Below are positions 44,761 through 53,413 of a stretch of 64,000 bases of DNA, one piece after another; positions within the stretch are counted from its first letter, which is position 1; each line of letters opens with the position of its first letter. The notes below the pieces were generated by a model that was not told the DNA's origin, did not search any database, and saw only the letters and a program-made list of their open reading frames with translations. This DNA comes from Cryobacterium arcticum (GTDB lineage Bacteria; Actinomycetota; Actinomycetes; Actinomycetales; Microbacteriaceae), in assembly GCF_001679725.1 (NCBI RefSeq), contig NZ_CP016282.1, forward strand, positions 434,001 through 498,000, given 5' to 3'. The position numbers were made by a program, and so were the translations under genes.

Positions 44761-44966
44761 TTAAACGGAAACGCCCGCGCGATGGCGGGCGATTCACTGG
44801 CGGAGAATGGGGGATTCGAACCCCGGATGTGGGCATTGTGCTTTCACCCAGCACGCCGCTCTCTTAAACGGAAACGCCCGCGCGATGGCGGGCGTTTCAT
44901 TGGCGGAGAATGGGGGATTCGAACCCCGGATGTGGGCATTGTGCTTTCACCCAACACGCCGCTCTC
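44761..44966 (-). pseudogene. Two tandem fragments of the tRNA-Ser 3' half with terminator
   Basis: Units of 103 bp at 44761-44863 and 44864-44966 repeat the region that also forms the 3' side of the intact tRNA (third unit from 44967). On the reverse strand each has the T-arm and acceptor GGGGTTCGAA...CATTCTCCGCCA (at about 44798 and 44901) followed by the hairpin GCCCGC-N6-GCGGGC. Upstream of the T-arm the copies carry an unrelated insert (CACAATGCCCACATCC) and no D-arm or anticodon arm, so they cannot be functional tRNAs. Confidence 0.8.
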
Positions 44967-44974
44967 TTAAACGG

Positions 44975-45000
44975 AAACGCCCGCGCGATGGCGGGCGTTT
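44975..45000 (-). terminator. Intrinsic terminator of tRNA-Ser
   Basis: AAACGCCCGC (44975-44984) and GCGGGCGTTT (44991-45000) form a perfect 10-bp stem with a 6-nt loop, directly after the CCA end. TTCCGTTT follows on the reverse strand. Copies occur in both upstream tandem units. Confidence 0.85.
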
Positions 45001-45003
45001 CAC

Positions 45004-45091
45004 TGGCGGAGAATGGGGGATTCGAACCCCCGAGGGCTTTCACCCAACACGCTTTCCAAGCGTGCGCCATAGGCCACTAGGCGAATTCTCC
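45004..45091 (-). tRNA. tRNA-Ser (anticodon GGA)
   Basis: The reverse strand folds as a long-variable-arm tRNA. The acceptor GGAGAAT pairs with ATTCTCC, followed by discriminator G and an encoded CCA. The anticodon stem ACGCT/AGCGT carries loop TTGGAAA with anticodon GGA (complement at 45055-45057). The variable arm and the T-arm GGGGGTTCGAATCCCCC are intact. It decodes UCC/UCU. Confidence 0.95.
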
Positions 45092-45202
45092 TGAACCGGT
45101 CGATTCGTCAAGACAACGACCAGGGAAAATCTTACCTGCTTCTGAGCGCTCCCGGTGACACGTCGATCGGCAGCCGGGTTTGGGGGCTGGCCCGAGACGC
45201 CC

Positions 45203-45208
45203 TAAACT
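45203..45208 (+). promoter_or_regulatory. -10 box of the SRP RNA promoter
   Basis: TAAACT lies 6 nt before the 5' strand of the SRP RNA stem at about 45215. Confidence 0.6.
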
Positions 45209-45214
45209 GACAAT

Positions 45215-45303
45215 GGCTCCTCGCGTGGCGCTATCTCAGCCAACTCCCCCAGGACGGAAACGTAGCAAGGGTAACTGGGCTCTGGTGGGTGCGCGAGGAG
45301 TTT
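45215..45303 (+). ncRNA. ffs: Signal recognition particle RNA, small bacterial type (4.5S-like)
   Basis: The conserved domain IV is present: CCAGGACGGAAACGTAGCAAGG then GTAACTGGGCTCTGG, with the GGAA tetraloop and the AGCA asymmetric loop that bind Ffh. The terminal stem pairs CTCCTCGCG (about 45217-45225) with CGCGAGGAG (about 45292-45300), followed by a T-run (TTTTACTTT) that ends transcription. The ends are estimated to within a few bases. Confidence 0.9.
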
Positions 45304-45476
45304 TACTTTGCCCGCGGCGAGCACCGCAGCCGGCCCGGCGCGCAGGCCGCAGGCGAATCGCTCAGCCTAGCCCTCTCCAACGTCCTCATGCGGGACTAAC
45401 GTCCCCTGCGCTGCATCCGGGCACTTCCTAGACTTGAACAGCGCCAGTGGCGCCCATAGAGCACCTGGAGTCCGTG

Positions 45477-47951
45477 ATGGTTCAGTCGTCCAACGCCACC
45501 TCATCATTCACCTGGCCCAGCCGCCTTCCGCACAGCCTGAGCGCCGAAGCTCTCGCCAGTGTGGATGCCTGGTGGCGCGCTGCCAACTACCTCTCTGTCG
45601 GGCAGATCTACCTGCTCGACAACCCGCTGCTGCGCGAACCCCTCACCCGGGAGCACATCAAGCCGCGCCTCCTCGGCCACTGGGGCACCACCCCGGGCCT
45701 CAACTTCCTCTACGCGCACCTGAACCGGGTCATCCGCGAACGCGAGATCAGCACCCTCTACATCACCGGACCCGGCCACGGCGGGCCCGGCATGGTCGCC
45801 AACGCCTACCTCGACGGCACCTACTCCGAGATCTACTCCGGCATCGACCAGTCCGTCGACGGCGTCAAGGGCCTGTTCCGCCAGTTCTCCTTCCCGGGCG
45901 GCATCCCCAGCCACGCGTCACCCGAAACCCCCGGGTCCATCCACGAGGGCGGCGAGCTCGGCTACGCGCTCAGCCACGCCTACGGCGCCGCGTTCGACAA
46001 CCCCGACCTGCTCGTCGCCGCCGTGATCGGCGACGGCGAGGCCGAGACCGGCCCGCTGGCCACCAGCTGGCACTCCAACAAGTTCGTCAACCCGCTCGAA
46101 GACGGCGTCGTGCTGCCGATCCTGCACCTCAACGGCTACAAGATCGCCAACCCCACCGTGCTCGCCCGCATCCCCGAGCACGAACTGCTCGACCTCATGC
46201 GCGGCTACGGTCACAACCCGCACATCGTCTCCGGCGGTTTCGACGGCGAAGACCCCCTGGCCGTGCACCAGCGCATGGCGCAGACCCTCGACGAGGTGCT
46301 CAACGAGATCGCCGCGATCAAGCGCGCCGCCCTCGCCGGCAGCACCGACCGGCCGCGCTGGCCGATGATCATCCTGAAGACCCCCAAGGGGTGGACCTGC
46401 CCGCCGGTCATCGACGGTGTACAGGTGGAGGACTCCTGGCGCTCGCACCAGGTGCCGCTCGTGAACGCCCGCGACACCCAGTCGCACACCGATGTGCTCG
46501 AGTCCTGGCTCAAGTCGTACCGGCCTGAAGAGCTCTTCGACGAGGCCGGTGCCCCGGTGGGCATCATCTCCGCCCTCGCCCCGCACGGCGACCTGCGCAT
46601 GAGCGCCAACCCCGTCGCCAACGGCGGGCTGCTGCGCCGCGACCTCAAGCTGCCCAACTTCCGCGAGTACGCGGTGGATGTGCCGTCCCCCGGCGCCACC
46701 GTCGACGAGGCCACCAAGGTGCTCGGCACCTGGCTGGCCGACGTCATCCGCGACAACCCCGACAACTTCCGCATCTTCGGACCCGACGAGACCGCATCCA
46801 ACCGGCTCGCGCCGGCCGTCTACGCCGCCACCGACAAGCAGTGGAACGCCGAATACATCCCCGAAGACACCAACCTCGCCCGCGCCGGACGGGTCATGGA
46901 GATGCTCAGCGAGCACCAGTGCCAAGGCTGGCTGGAGGGCTACCTGCTCACCGGGCGCCACGGCCTGTTCAACTGCTACGAGGCGTTCATCCACATCATC
47001 GACTCGATGTTCAACCAGCACGCCAAGTGGCTCAAGGTCACCCGGGAGATCCCGTGGCGCCGTTCGATCTCGAGCCTGAACTATCTGCTCTCCTCCCACG
47101 TGTGGCGCCAGGACCACAACGGCTTCAGCCACCAGGACCCGGGCTTCATCGACCACGTCGTGAACAAGAGCGCGGATGTCGTGCGCGTCTACCTGCCGTT
47201 CGACGCGAACACGCTGCTGTCGATCTACGACCACTGCCTGCGCAGCGTCGACTACGTGAACGTGGTCGTGGCCGGCAAGCAGCCGGCACCGAACTGGCTC
47301 ACCATGGACCAGGCCGTCGCGCACTGCGAGCGGGGCCTGGGCATCTTCGAGTGGGCCGGCACCGAAGAGCCCGGCACTGAACCCGATGTGGTGCTCGCCG
47401 CCGCCGGCGAGGTGCCCACCCTCGAGGTGCTCGCCGCCGCCAAGATCCTGCGCGAGGCCATGCCCGACCTCAGCGTGCGCGTGGTCAACGTGGTCGACCT
47501 GATGCGCCTGCAGTCGGAGGACGACCACCCGCACGGCCTGAGCGACCGCGAGTTCGACGCTTACTTCACCGCCGACAAGCCCATCGTGTTCGCGTACCAC
47601 GGGTACCCGTGGCTGATCCACCGGCTCACCTACAAGCGCCACGGCCACTCCAACCTGCACGCTCGCGGGTACAAGGAGAACGGGACGACGACGACGCCGT
47701 TCGACATGGTCATGCTCAACGACCTCGACCGGTACCACCTGGTGATGGATGTCATCGACCGGGTGCCCGGACTCGGAGCCCGTGCCGGACTGCTTCGCCA
47801 GCAGATGCAGGATGCCCGCCTGCGTGCCCGGCAGTACACCCGCGACCACGGGGAAGACATTCCCGAGGTCACCGACTGGGTATGGGCTGGGAACGATGCC
47901 GCGGCAGCCGCCGCGCGCGCACTAGACACCACCGGCGGGGATAACGTATAA
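45477..47951 (+). CDS. xfp: Xylulose-5-phosphate/fructose-6-phosphate phosphoketolase
   Basis: An 824-aa thiamine-diphosphate enzyme that splits xylulose 5-phosphate (and often fructose 6-phosphate) with phosphate into acetyl phosphate and glyceraldehyde 3-phosphate (erythrose 4-phosphate). The N-terminal [20 protein letters not shown] segment, [53 protein letters not shown] and the ThDP motif [21 protein letters not shown] are diagnostic. ATG 45477 has GGAG 6 nt upstream, and TAGACT near 45429 is a likely -10. It leads a pta-ackA operon and links the xylose genes of this window to acetate and ATP formation. Confidence 0.95.
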   Translation: MVQSSNATSSFTWPSRLPHSLSAEALASVDAWWRAANYLSVGQIYLLDNPLLREPLTREHIKPRLLGHWGTTPGLNFLYAHLNRVIREREISTLYITGPGHGGPGMVANAYLDGTYSEIYSGIDQSVDGVKGLFRQFSFPGGIPSHASPETPGSIHEGGELGYALSHAYGAAFDNPDLLVAAVIGDGEAETGPLATSWHSNKFVNPLEDGVVLPILHLNGYKIANPTVLARIPEHELLDLMRGYGHNPHIVSGGFDGEDPLAVHQRMAQTLDEVLNEIAAIKRAALAGSTDRPRWPMIILKTPKGWTCPPVIDGVQVEDSWRSHQVPLVNARDTQSHTDVLESWLKSYRPEELFDEAGAPVGIISALAPHGDLRMSANPVANGGLLRRDLKLPNFREYAVDVPSPGATVDEATKVLGTWLADVIRDNPDNFRIFGPDETASNRLAPAVYAATDKQWNAEYIPEDTNLARAGRVMEMLSEHQCQGWLEGYLLTGRHGLFNCYEAFIHIIDSMFNQHAKWLKVTREIPWRRSISSLNYLLSSHVWRQDHNGFSHQDPGFIDHVVNKSADVVRVYLPFDANTLLSIYDHCLRSVDYVNVVVAGKQPAPNWLTMDQAVAHCERGLGIFEWAGTEEPGTEPDVVLAAAGEVPTLEVLAAAKILREAMPDLSVRVVNVVDLMRLQSEDDHPHGLSDREFDAYFTADKPIVFAYHGYPWLIHRLTYKRHGHSNLHARGYKENGTTTTPFDMVMLNDLDRYHLVMDVIDRVPGLGARAGLLRQQMQDARLRARQYTRDHGEDIPEVTDWVWAGNDAAAAAARALDTTGGDNV

Positions 47952-47953
47952 CC

Positions 47954-50170
47954 GTGGCTCGAAGCATTTACATCACCTCCGCCGAGGGAAATACCGGCAA
48001 ATCTACTATCGCGCTCGGCGTTCTCGACACCCTGTTGCACTCCATCGAGCGCGTGGGCGTCTTCCGCCCCATCGCCCGGTCCAAGCACAAGCCCGACTAC
48101 GTTCTCGAGCTGCTGCTGAACCACCTGCAGGCCGGCAAGCCCGCAGGCACCAACCCGGCCACCCAGCCGGCGCTCACCTATGACGAGTGCGTCGGCGTCA
48201 CCTACGACGACGTGCACGCCGACCCGGATGCCGCACTCGCCCGCATCGTGGCCCGCTACAAGGCCGTCGAAGCGCAGTGCGACGCCGTCGTGGTGATCGG
48301 CAGCGACTTCACCGACGTCGGCAGCCCCACCGAACTGGCCTACAACGCCCGCATCGCCGCGAACCTCGGTGTTCCGGTGCTGCTGGTGCTCGCCGGCCGG
48401 GTGGGCTTCGGCCAGGGCGAAGGCCTCAGCCAGAGCGACCAGCTCGGCCAGAGCGAACCGCGCACCAGTGACGACATACGTCAGCTCACCGATGTGGCGC
48501 TCACCGAACTGCAGTCCGAGCACGTGTCGCTGCTCGGCGTCGTGGTCAACCGCGCCGACCCCGAGAACCTCAACGGCCTCATCGCCGCGGTGCGGGAGGG
48601 TGTCGACAACCTGCCCGACACACCGGATGCGATGCACGCCGCCGTCGTGCCCGTCTGGGCGATCCCCGAAGACGCGTTCCTCGTGGCCCCCAGCATGAAG
48701 ACCATCCTCGAAGCCACCCACGGCACCCTGGTGCAGGGCGACCCCGAACTGCTCTCCCGCGAGGCGCTCAGCGTGGTCGTTGCCGCCATGTCGATGGTCA
48801 ACGTGCTGCCCCGCCTCACCGAGGGCGCCGTCGTCGTGATCCCCAGCGACCGCCCCGAGGTGCTGCTGGCCGCCCTGATGGCCAACTCCTCCGCGACCTT
48901 CCCGTCGCTGGCCGGTGTCGTGCTCGTCGGCGGTTTCCCGCTGCCCGAGTCGATCGAACAGCTCATGAAGGGCCTCGCCCCGTCGGTGCCCATCATCCGC
49001 ACCGACCTGGCCTCCTACGAGGCGGCGCTGCGCATCACGCACACCCGCGGCCGCCTGGCCGCCGACTCGCAGCGCAAGCACGACACCGCCCTGGCGCTGT
49101 TCGAGCAGCACGTCGACGGCGGCGCCCTGCTCGACCGGCTCAAGGTGAGCCGCGCCGACGTGGTCACCCCGCTCATGTTCGAGTACACCCTGCTCGAGCG
49201 CGCCCGCCAGAACCGCATGCGCATCGTGCTGCCCGAGGGAGACGACGACCGCGTGCTCCGCGCCGCCGCCACCCTGCTGGCCCGCGACGTGGCCGACCTG
49301 ATCATCCTCGGCGAGGAGTTCGAGGTGCGTTCGCGCGCCATCGGCCTCGGCCTGGACCTTGCCAAGGCCACCGTCGTCAGCCCGTTCGACGACGTGCTGC
49401 GGATGCGCTTCGCCGAGGAATACGCGCGCCTCCGCGCCCACAAGGGCGTCACCATCGACCAGGCCCGCGACGTCGTCACCGACGTCTCGTACTTCGGCAC
49501 GATGATGGTGCAGCTGGGCCTGGCCGACGGCATGGTCTCCGGCGCGTCGCACACCACGGCGCACACCATCCGCCCGAGCTTCGAGATCATCAAGACCCGC
49601 CCCGGCGTGTCCGTGGTCTCGAGCGTGTTCCTGATGGCCCTGGCCGACCGGGTGCTCGTCTACGGCGACTGCGCGGTCAACCCCGACCCCACCGCCGCCC
49701 AGCTCGCCGACATCGCCATCTCGGCGTCGGAGACGGCGCTCGAGTTCGGCATCGAGCCGCGCATCGCGATGCTGTCGTACTCCACCGGCATCTCGGGCAA
49801 CGGCGCGGATGTCGAAAAGGTGCGGGAGGCCACCGCCATCGTGCGCGAACGCCGCCCCGACCTGGCCGTCGAGGGCCCGATCCAGTACGACGCCGCCGCT
49901 GACGCGGCGGTGGCCGCGGCGAAGATGCCGGACTCCGACGTGGCTGGTAAGGCCACCGTGTTCATCTTCCCCGACCTCAACACCGGCAACAACACCTACA
50001 AGGCAGTCCAGCGCAGTGCTGGCGCCGTGGCGATCGGCCCCGTCCTGCAGGGCCTGCGCAAACCCATCAACGACCTTTCCAGAGGAGCCCTCGTGCAGGA
50101 CATCGTGAACACCGTGGCGATCACCGCCATCCAGGCCGCATCGCTCGCAGCGGTGGTGGCAGCCGTATGA
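47954..50170 (+). CDS. pta: Phosphate acetyltransferase, long (three-domain) form
   Basis: A 738-aa enzyme converting acetyl phosphate and CoA to acetyl-CoA and phosphate, or the reverse. The N-terminal BioD-like P-loop domain has SAEGNTGKST at residues 9-18. The middle DRTGG-type domain covers about 225-390. The catalytic PTA_PTB domain starts near RMRIVLPEGDDDRVLRAA and includes MVSGASHTTAHTIRP and SYSTGISGNGADVEKV. The GTG start at 47954 is 2 nt after the xfp stop. The stop overlaps ackA as ATGA, so the three genes are tightly coupled. Confidence 0.95.
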   Translation: MARSIYITSAEGNTGKSTIALGVLDTLLHSIERVGVFRPIARSKHKPDYVLELLLNHLQAGKPAGTNPATQPALTYDECVGVTYDDVHADPDAALARIVARYKAVEAQCDAVVVIGSDFTDVGSPTELAYNARIAANLGVPVLLVLAGRVGFGQGEGLSQSDQLGQSEPRTSDDIRQLTDVALTELQSEHVSLLGVVVNRADPENLNGLIAAVREGVDNLPDTPDAMHAAVVPVWAIPEDAFLVAPSMKTILEATHGTLVQGDPELLSREALSVVVAAMSMVNVLPRLTEGAVVVIPSDRPEVLLAALMANSSATFPSLAGVVLVGGFPLPESIEQLMKGLAPSVPIIRTDLASYEAALRITHTRGRLAADSQRKHDTALALFEQHVDGGALLDRLKVSRADVVTPLMFEYTLLERARQNRMRIVLPEGDDDRVLRAAATLLARDVADLIILGEEFEVRSRAIGLGLDLAKATVVSPFDDVLRMRFAEEYARLRAHKGVTIDQARDVVTDVSYFGTMMVQLGLADGMVSGASHTTAHTIRPSFEIIKTRPGVSVVSSVFLMALADRVLVYGDCAVNPDPTAAQLADIAISASETALEFGIEPRIAMLSYSTGISGNGADVEKVREATAIVRERRPDLAVEGPIQYDAAADAAVAAAKMPDSDVAGKATVFIFPDLNTGNNTYKAVQRSAGAVAIGPVLQGLRKPINDLSRGALVQDIVNTVAITAIQAASLAAVVAAV

Positions 50171-51360
50171 CCGCCATCCTCGTCATCAACAGCGGTTCGT
50201 CCTCGTTCAAGTACCAGCTGATCGACATCGACACCGAGACCGAACTGGCCGGCGGACTCGTCGAGCGCATCGGCGAGGGCACCGGGCACGCCCGCCACAC
50301 CAACACCGCCTCGGACGCGGGCCGCCAGGAGCAGAACCTGCCGATCCCCGACCACACCGCGGGCTTCGCGCTCATGGTCGCCGCGTTCGCCGAGCACGGC
50401 CCGCAGCTGGCCGACGCCAACCTCATCGCCGTGGGTCACCGCGTCGTGCAGGGCGGCAGCATCTTCACCGGTCCCACCGTGATCGACGATGCCGTTCAGC
50501 AGCAGATCACCGACCTGGCCGACCTCGCCCCGCTGCACAACCCGGCGCACGTGCAGGGCATCATCGCGGCCCGCTCGAACTTCCCCGACGTGCCGCACGT
50601 GGCCGTCTTCGACACCTCGTTCCACCAGAGCATGCCGGCCGCCGCGTACACCTACGCGATCAACACGGCCCTCGCCGCGGAGCACAGCATCCGCCGGTAC
50701 GGCTTCCACGGCAGCTCGCACAAGTTCGTCTCCGAGGCCGCAGCCGAGTTCGTCGGCCGCCCGCTCGCCGAGCTGAAGACGATCGTGCTGCACCTCGGCA
50801 ACGGTGCGTCGGTCTGCGCCGTCGACGGCGGCAAGTCCATCGACACGTCGATGGGCCTCACCCCGCTGCAGGGGCTCGTCATGGGCACCCGCTCCGGCGA
50901 CATCGACCCCGCGGTGCTGTTCCACCTGCACCGCAAGGCCGGCATGTCGATCGAACAGCTCGACACCATGCTCAACAAGGAGAGCGGCATGCTCGGCCTC
51001 ACCGGCAACGGTGACATGCGCGACGTCGAAGACGCCGCCGTGGCCGGCGACGCCGTGGCCCAGGCCGCGCTCGACGTGTACTACCACCGCATCAAGGGCT
51101 ACGTGGGCAACTACATCGCCCAGCTCGGCGGCCTCGACGTGATCGTCTTCACCGCCGGCGTCGGCGAGAACTCCGGCATCATCCGCGAGGGCGCCCTGCG
51201 CGGCCTCGAGGGCCTCGGCATCGAGATCGACCCGGCCAAGAACGACCCGTTCTCCCGCGTCGCCCGCGTCGTATCGACGGATGCTTCCCGCGTCACCGTG
51301 CTCGTCATCCCCACCAACGAGGAGCTCGAGATCGCCCGCGAAACCCGCGCGGTCATCTAA
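50167..51360 (+). CDS. ackA: Acetate kinase
   Basis: A 397-aa ASKHA-fold kinase that makes ATP and acetate from acetyl phosphate. MTAILVINSGSSSFKYQLID binds phosphate. GHRVVQGG, FDTSFHQSMP, RRYGFHGSSHKFV, HLGNGASVCAVDGGKSIDTSMGLTPLQGLVMGTRSGDIDP and FTAGVGENS are all intact, and the length is standard. It ends the xfp-pta-ackA operon at a strong hairpin. With phosphoketolase it completes a route from pentose phosphate to acetate yielding one ATP per acetyl phosphate. Confidence 0.97.
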   Translation: MTAILVINSGSSSFKYQLIDIDTETELAGGLVERIGEGTGHARHTNTASDAGRQEQNLPIPDHTAGFALMVAAFAEHGPQLADANLIAVGHRVVQGGSIFTGPTVIDDAVQQQITDLADLAPLHNPAHVQGIIAARSNFPDVPHVAVFDTSFHQSMPAAAYTYAINTALAAEHSIRRYGFHGSSHKFVSEAAAEFVGRPLAELKTIVLHLGNGASVCAVDGGKSIDTSMGLTPLQGLVMGTRSGDIDPAVLFHLHRKAGMSIEQLDTMLNKESGMLGLTGNGDMRDVEDAAVAGDAVAQAALDVYYHRIKGYVGNYIAQLGGLDVIVFTAGVGENSGIIREGALRGLEGLGIEIDPAKNDPFSRVARVVSTDASRVTVLVIPTNEELEIARETRAVI

Positions 51361-51383
51361 CTCCTTCGCAGCACCACCTCATG

Positions 51384-51430
51384 TGCGGACATCCCGCCTT
51401 CGTTGCCCTAACGAAGGCGGGATGTCCGCA
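51384..51430 (+). terminator. Strong intrinsic terminator of the xfp-pta-ackA operon
   Basis: A perfect 21-bp stem (51384-51404 with 51410-51430) beginning TGCGGACATCCCGCC, with loop GCCCT, is followed by TTTC on the plus strand. Confidence 0.88.
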
Positions 51431-51521
51431 TTTCAGTACCCCGACCGCCGTGTGTGTCGCACCCCCACGCCGGTCGTGACCGCGGTCGCGAGCGGCGTCC
51501 ACGGATCGTCCCGCGGGGTCT

Positions 51522-52460
51522 CGACAGGCTCGACCGGCGGTTGGGCTGCGTCGCGCTGTCGGGTTCGGGCGGATGCGTGTGTGTCGTGCCCCCACGGTGG
51601 TCGAGCTTGTCGAGACCCGGTTCGGATTGCGGGGTCTCGACAGGCTCGACCGGCGGTTGGGTTGAGTCGCACTGTCGGGTTCGGGTGGTTGCGTGTGTGT
51701 CGTGCCCCCGCGGTGGTCGAGCTTGTCGAGACCAGGTGACGTGAGTGTGTGTCGTGCCCCCGCGGTGGTCGAGCTTGTCGAGACCAGGTGACGTGAGTGT
51801 GTGTCGTGCCCTCACGGTGGTCGAGCTTGTCGAGACCCGGTTCGGCTTGCGGGGTCTCGACAGGCTCGACCGGCGGTTGGGTTGAGTCGCGCTGTCGGGT
51901 TCGGGCGGATGCGTGTGTGTCGTGCCCTCACGGTGGTCGAGCTTGTCGAGACCAGGTGACGTGAGTGTGTGTCGTGCCCCCACGGTGGTCGAGCTTGTCG
52001 AGACCCGGTTCGGCTTGCGGGGTCTCGACAGGCTCGACCGGCGGTTGGGTTGAGTCGCACTGTCGGGTTCGGGTGGTTGCGTGTGTGTCGTGCCCCCGCG
52101 GTGGTCGAGCTTGTCGAGACCAGGTGACGTGAGTGTGTGTCGTGCCCTCACGGTGGTCGAGCTTGTCGAGACCCGGTTCGGCTTGCGGGGTCTCGACAGG
52201 CTCGACCGGCGGTTGGGTTGAGTCGCGCTGTCGGGTTCGGGCGGATGCGTGTGTGTCGTGCCCTCACGGTGGTCGAGCTTGTCGAGACCAGGTGACGTGA
52301 GTGTGTGTCGTGCCCCCACGGTGGTCGAGCTTGTCGAGACCTGGTTCGGCTTGCGGGGTCTCGACAGGCTCGACCGGCGGTTGGGTTGAGTCGCACTGTC
52401 GGGTTCGGGTGGTTGCGTGTGTGTCGTGCCCTCACGGTGGTCGAGCTTGTCGAGACCAGG
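51522..52460. repeat. Higher-order repeat array of GGTCGAGCTTGTCGAGACC elements
   Basis: Eleven copies of GGTGGTCGAGCTTGTCGAGACC start at 51596, 51712, 51763, 51816, 51932, 51983, 52100, 52152, 52268, 52320 and 52436. Most spacings alternate between about 116 and 52 bp, giving a 168-bp super-unit. Each 116-bp segment also carries the inverse element GGTCTCGACAGGCTCGACC (near 51632, 51852, 52020, 52188, 52355, with a first copy at about 51520). Units share GTGTGTGTCGTGCCC before the element and GTCGGGTTCGGG after it. The array fills nearly all of 51431-52506, and frames across it are artefacts. Confidence 0.93.
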
Positions 52461-52494
52461 TACGTGAACACAGGGTTACCCCGATCGCCGCGAG

Positions 52495-52500
52495 TAGAAT
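52495..52500 (+). promoter_or_regulatory. -10 box of a leaderless promoter (yccF)
   Basis: TAGAAT is followed by 6 nt and GTG 52507. It lies only 35 bp after the last array element. Confidence 0.6.
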
Positions 52501-52506
52501 TCCGGC

Positions 52507-52917
52507 GTGCGCACCCTTCTGAACATCATCTGGCTCGTGCTGAGCGGCTTCTGGCTGTTCCTCGGCTACGTGGCCGCCGGTGTTGTGCTCTGCATCCTGA
52601 TCATTACGATCCCGTGGGGCATCGCCTCGTTCCGCATCGGCGCCTACGCGCTCTGGCCATTCGGCCGCACCGTGGTCGCCAAGCCCACCAGCGGCGCCTT
52701 CTCGTTCCTCGGCAACGTGATCTGGGTCATTCTTGCCGGCTGGTGGCTGGCCCTGGCGCACATCGTCTCGGGTATCGCGCTCTGCGTCACGATCATCGGC
52801 ATCCCGATGGGTATCGCCGACTTCAAGCTCGTGCCGGTCTCGCTCGCGCCGCTCGGCAAGGAGATCGTGCCGGTCGGCACCGGCGAGTTCGATCGGGCCC
52901 GCGCCCGCCAGGCGTGA
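52507..52917 (+). CDS. yccF: YccF domain inner-membrane protein
   Basis: A 136-aa membrane protein with two copies of the YccF motif: NIIWLVLSGFWLFLGYVAAGVVLCILIITIPWGIASFRIGAYALWPFG and NVIWVILAGWWLALAHIVSGIALCVTIIGIPMGIADFKLVPVSLAPLG. The function of the family is unknown. The leaderless GTG start is supported by the perfect TAGAAT box. The acidic/basic tail after residue 120 is hydrophilic. Confidence 0.92.
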   Translation: MRTLLNIIWLVLSGFWLFLGYVAAGVVLCILIITIPWGIASFRIGAYALWPFGRTVVAKPTSGAFSFLGNVIWVILAGWWLALAHIVSGIALCVTIIGIPMGIADFKLVPVSLAPLGKEIVPVGTGEFDRARARQA

Positions 52918-53066
52918 CTCAGTCCGCCCGAGTTCTTTCCGTCCGAAAGCGTGACACATCCGCGGTTCACCCCGTCTGACAGGTAACCCGCTTTTGCATG
53001 AGAGCCGCCCCTGGCGGCACCGGCCAACGTCCAGCTCCCGGTCGGCCGGCATCCCGAGGAGGATAC

Positions 53067-53192
53067 ATGACCAGTCAGAGCAACACTCCTCCGCCCGTAT
53101 CCCCGAGCTCCGACCCTGTGAAGCCCGACGAGGTCGACCCGGAGACGGGGACCGATCCTGAGGGCAAGCCCGTCGAGAACCCGTCCGGCTGA
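53067..53192 (+). CDS. 41-aa acidic, proline-rich disordered protein
   Basis: MTSQSNTPPPVSPSSDPVKPD and a similar Asp/Glu/Pro/Gly-rich remainder ending PVENPSG. A near-perfect ribosome site (GAGGAGGA) lies 4 nt before ATG 53067, which argues that it is translated. There is no cysteine, aromatic or hydrophobic segment, so it is presumably unstructured. I know no function. Confidence 0.55.
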   Translation: MTSQSNTPPPVSPSSDPVKPDEVDPETGTDPEGKPVENPSG

Positions 53193-53365
53193 AACGGCCG
53201 GCCGGGAGACCGCATCTCCGCACCCAACCCCCGGAGCGGTGCAGGGCGCTCAGGCGCCGCCCGGGGTCGATAACGCATGCCGGCGTGACGAATCCCGGTC
53301 ACGACCCGTCTTAGAGGTACGGAGCAGTTCGGGCGGCTTCGATCGTTTCTCAGTGTGGAGGACAA

Positions 53366-53413
53366 GTGCCTAGACCATTCGTGCGCGGGCCGAGCGTCAC
53401 GGCCGCGAGATGA
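53366..53413 (+). CDS. 15-aa leader frame coupled to the CinA-type gene
   Basis: GTG 53366 with GGAGGA just upstream encodes MPRPFVRGPSVTAAR and ends in a TGA that overlaps the next ATG (53410) as ATGA. The downstream gene lacks its own ribosome site, so ribosomes likely reach it by termination-reinitiation from this mini-frame. Confidence 0.5.
   Translation: MPRPFVRGPSVTAAR

Noticed and set aside
44782-45094. Short plus-strand frames reading GGFEPRMWALC
   Set aside because: They are antisense translations of the tRNA-Ser T-arm and terminator, a common annotation artefact.
51522-52460. CRISPR array
   Set aside because: Repeats are 19-22 bp with long, themselves repeated intervals, occur in both orientations, and no cas genes are present.
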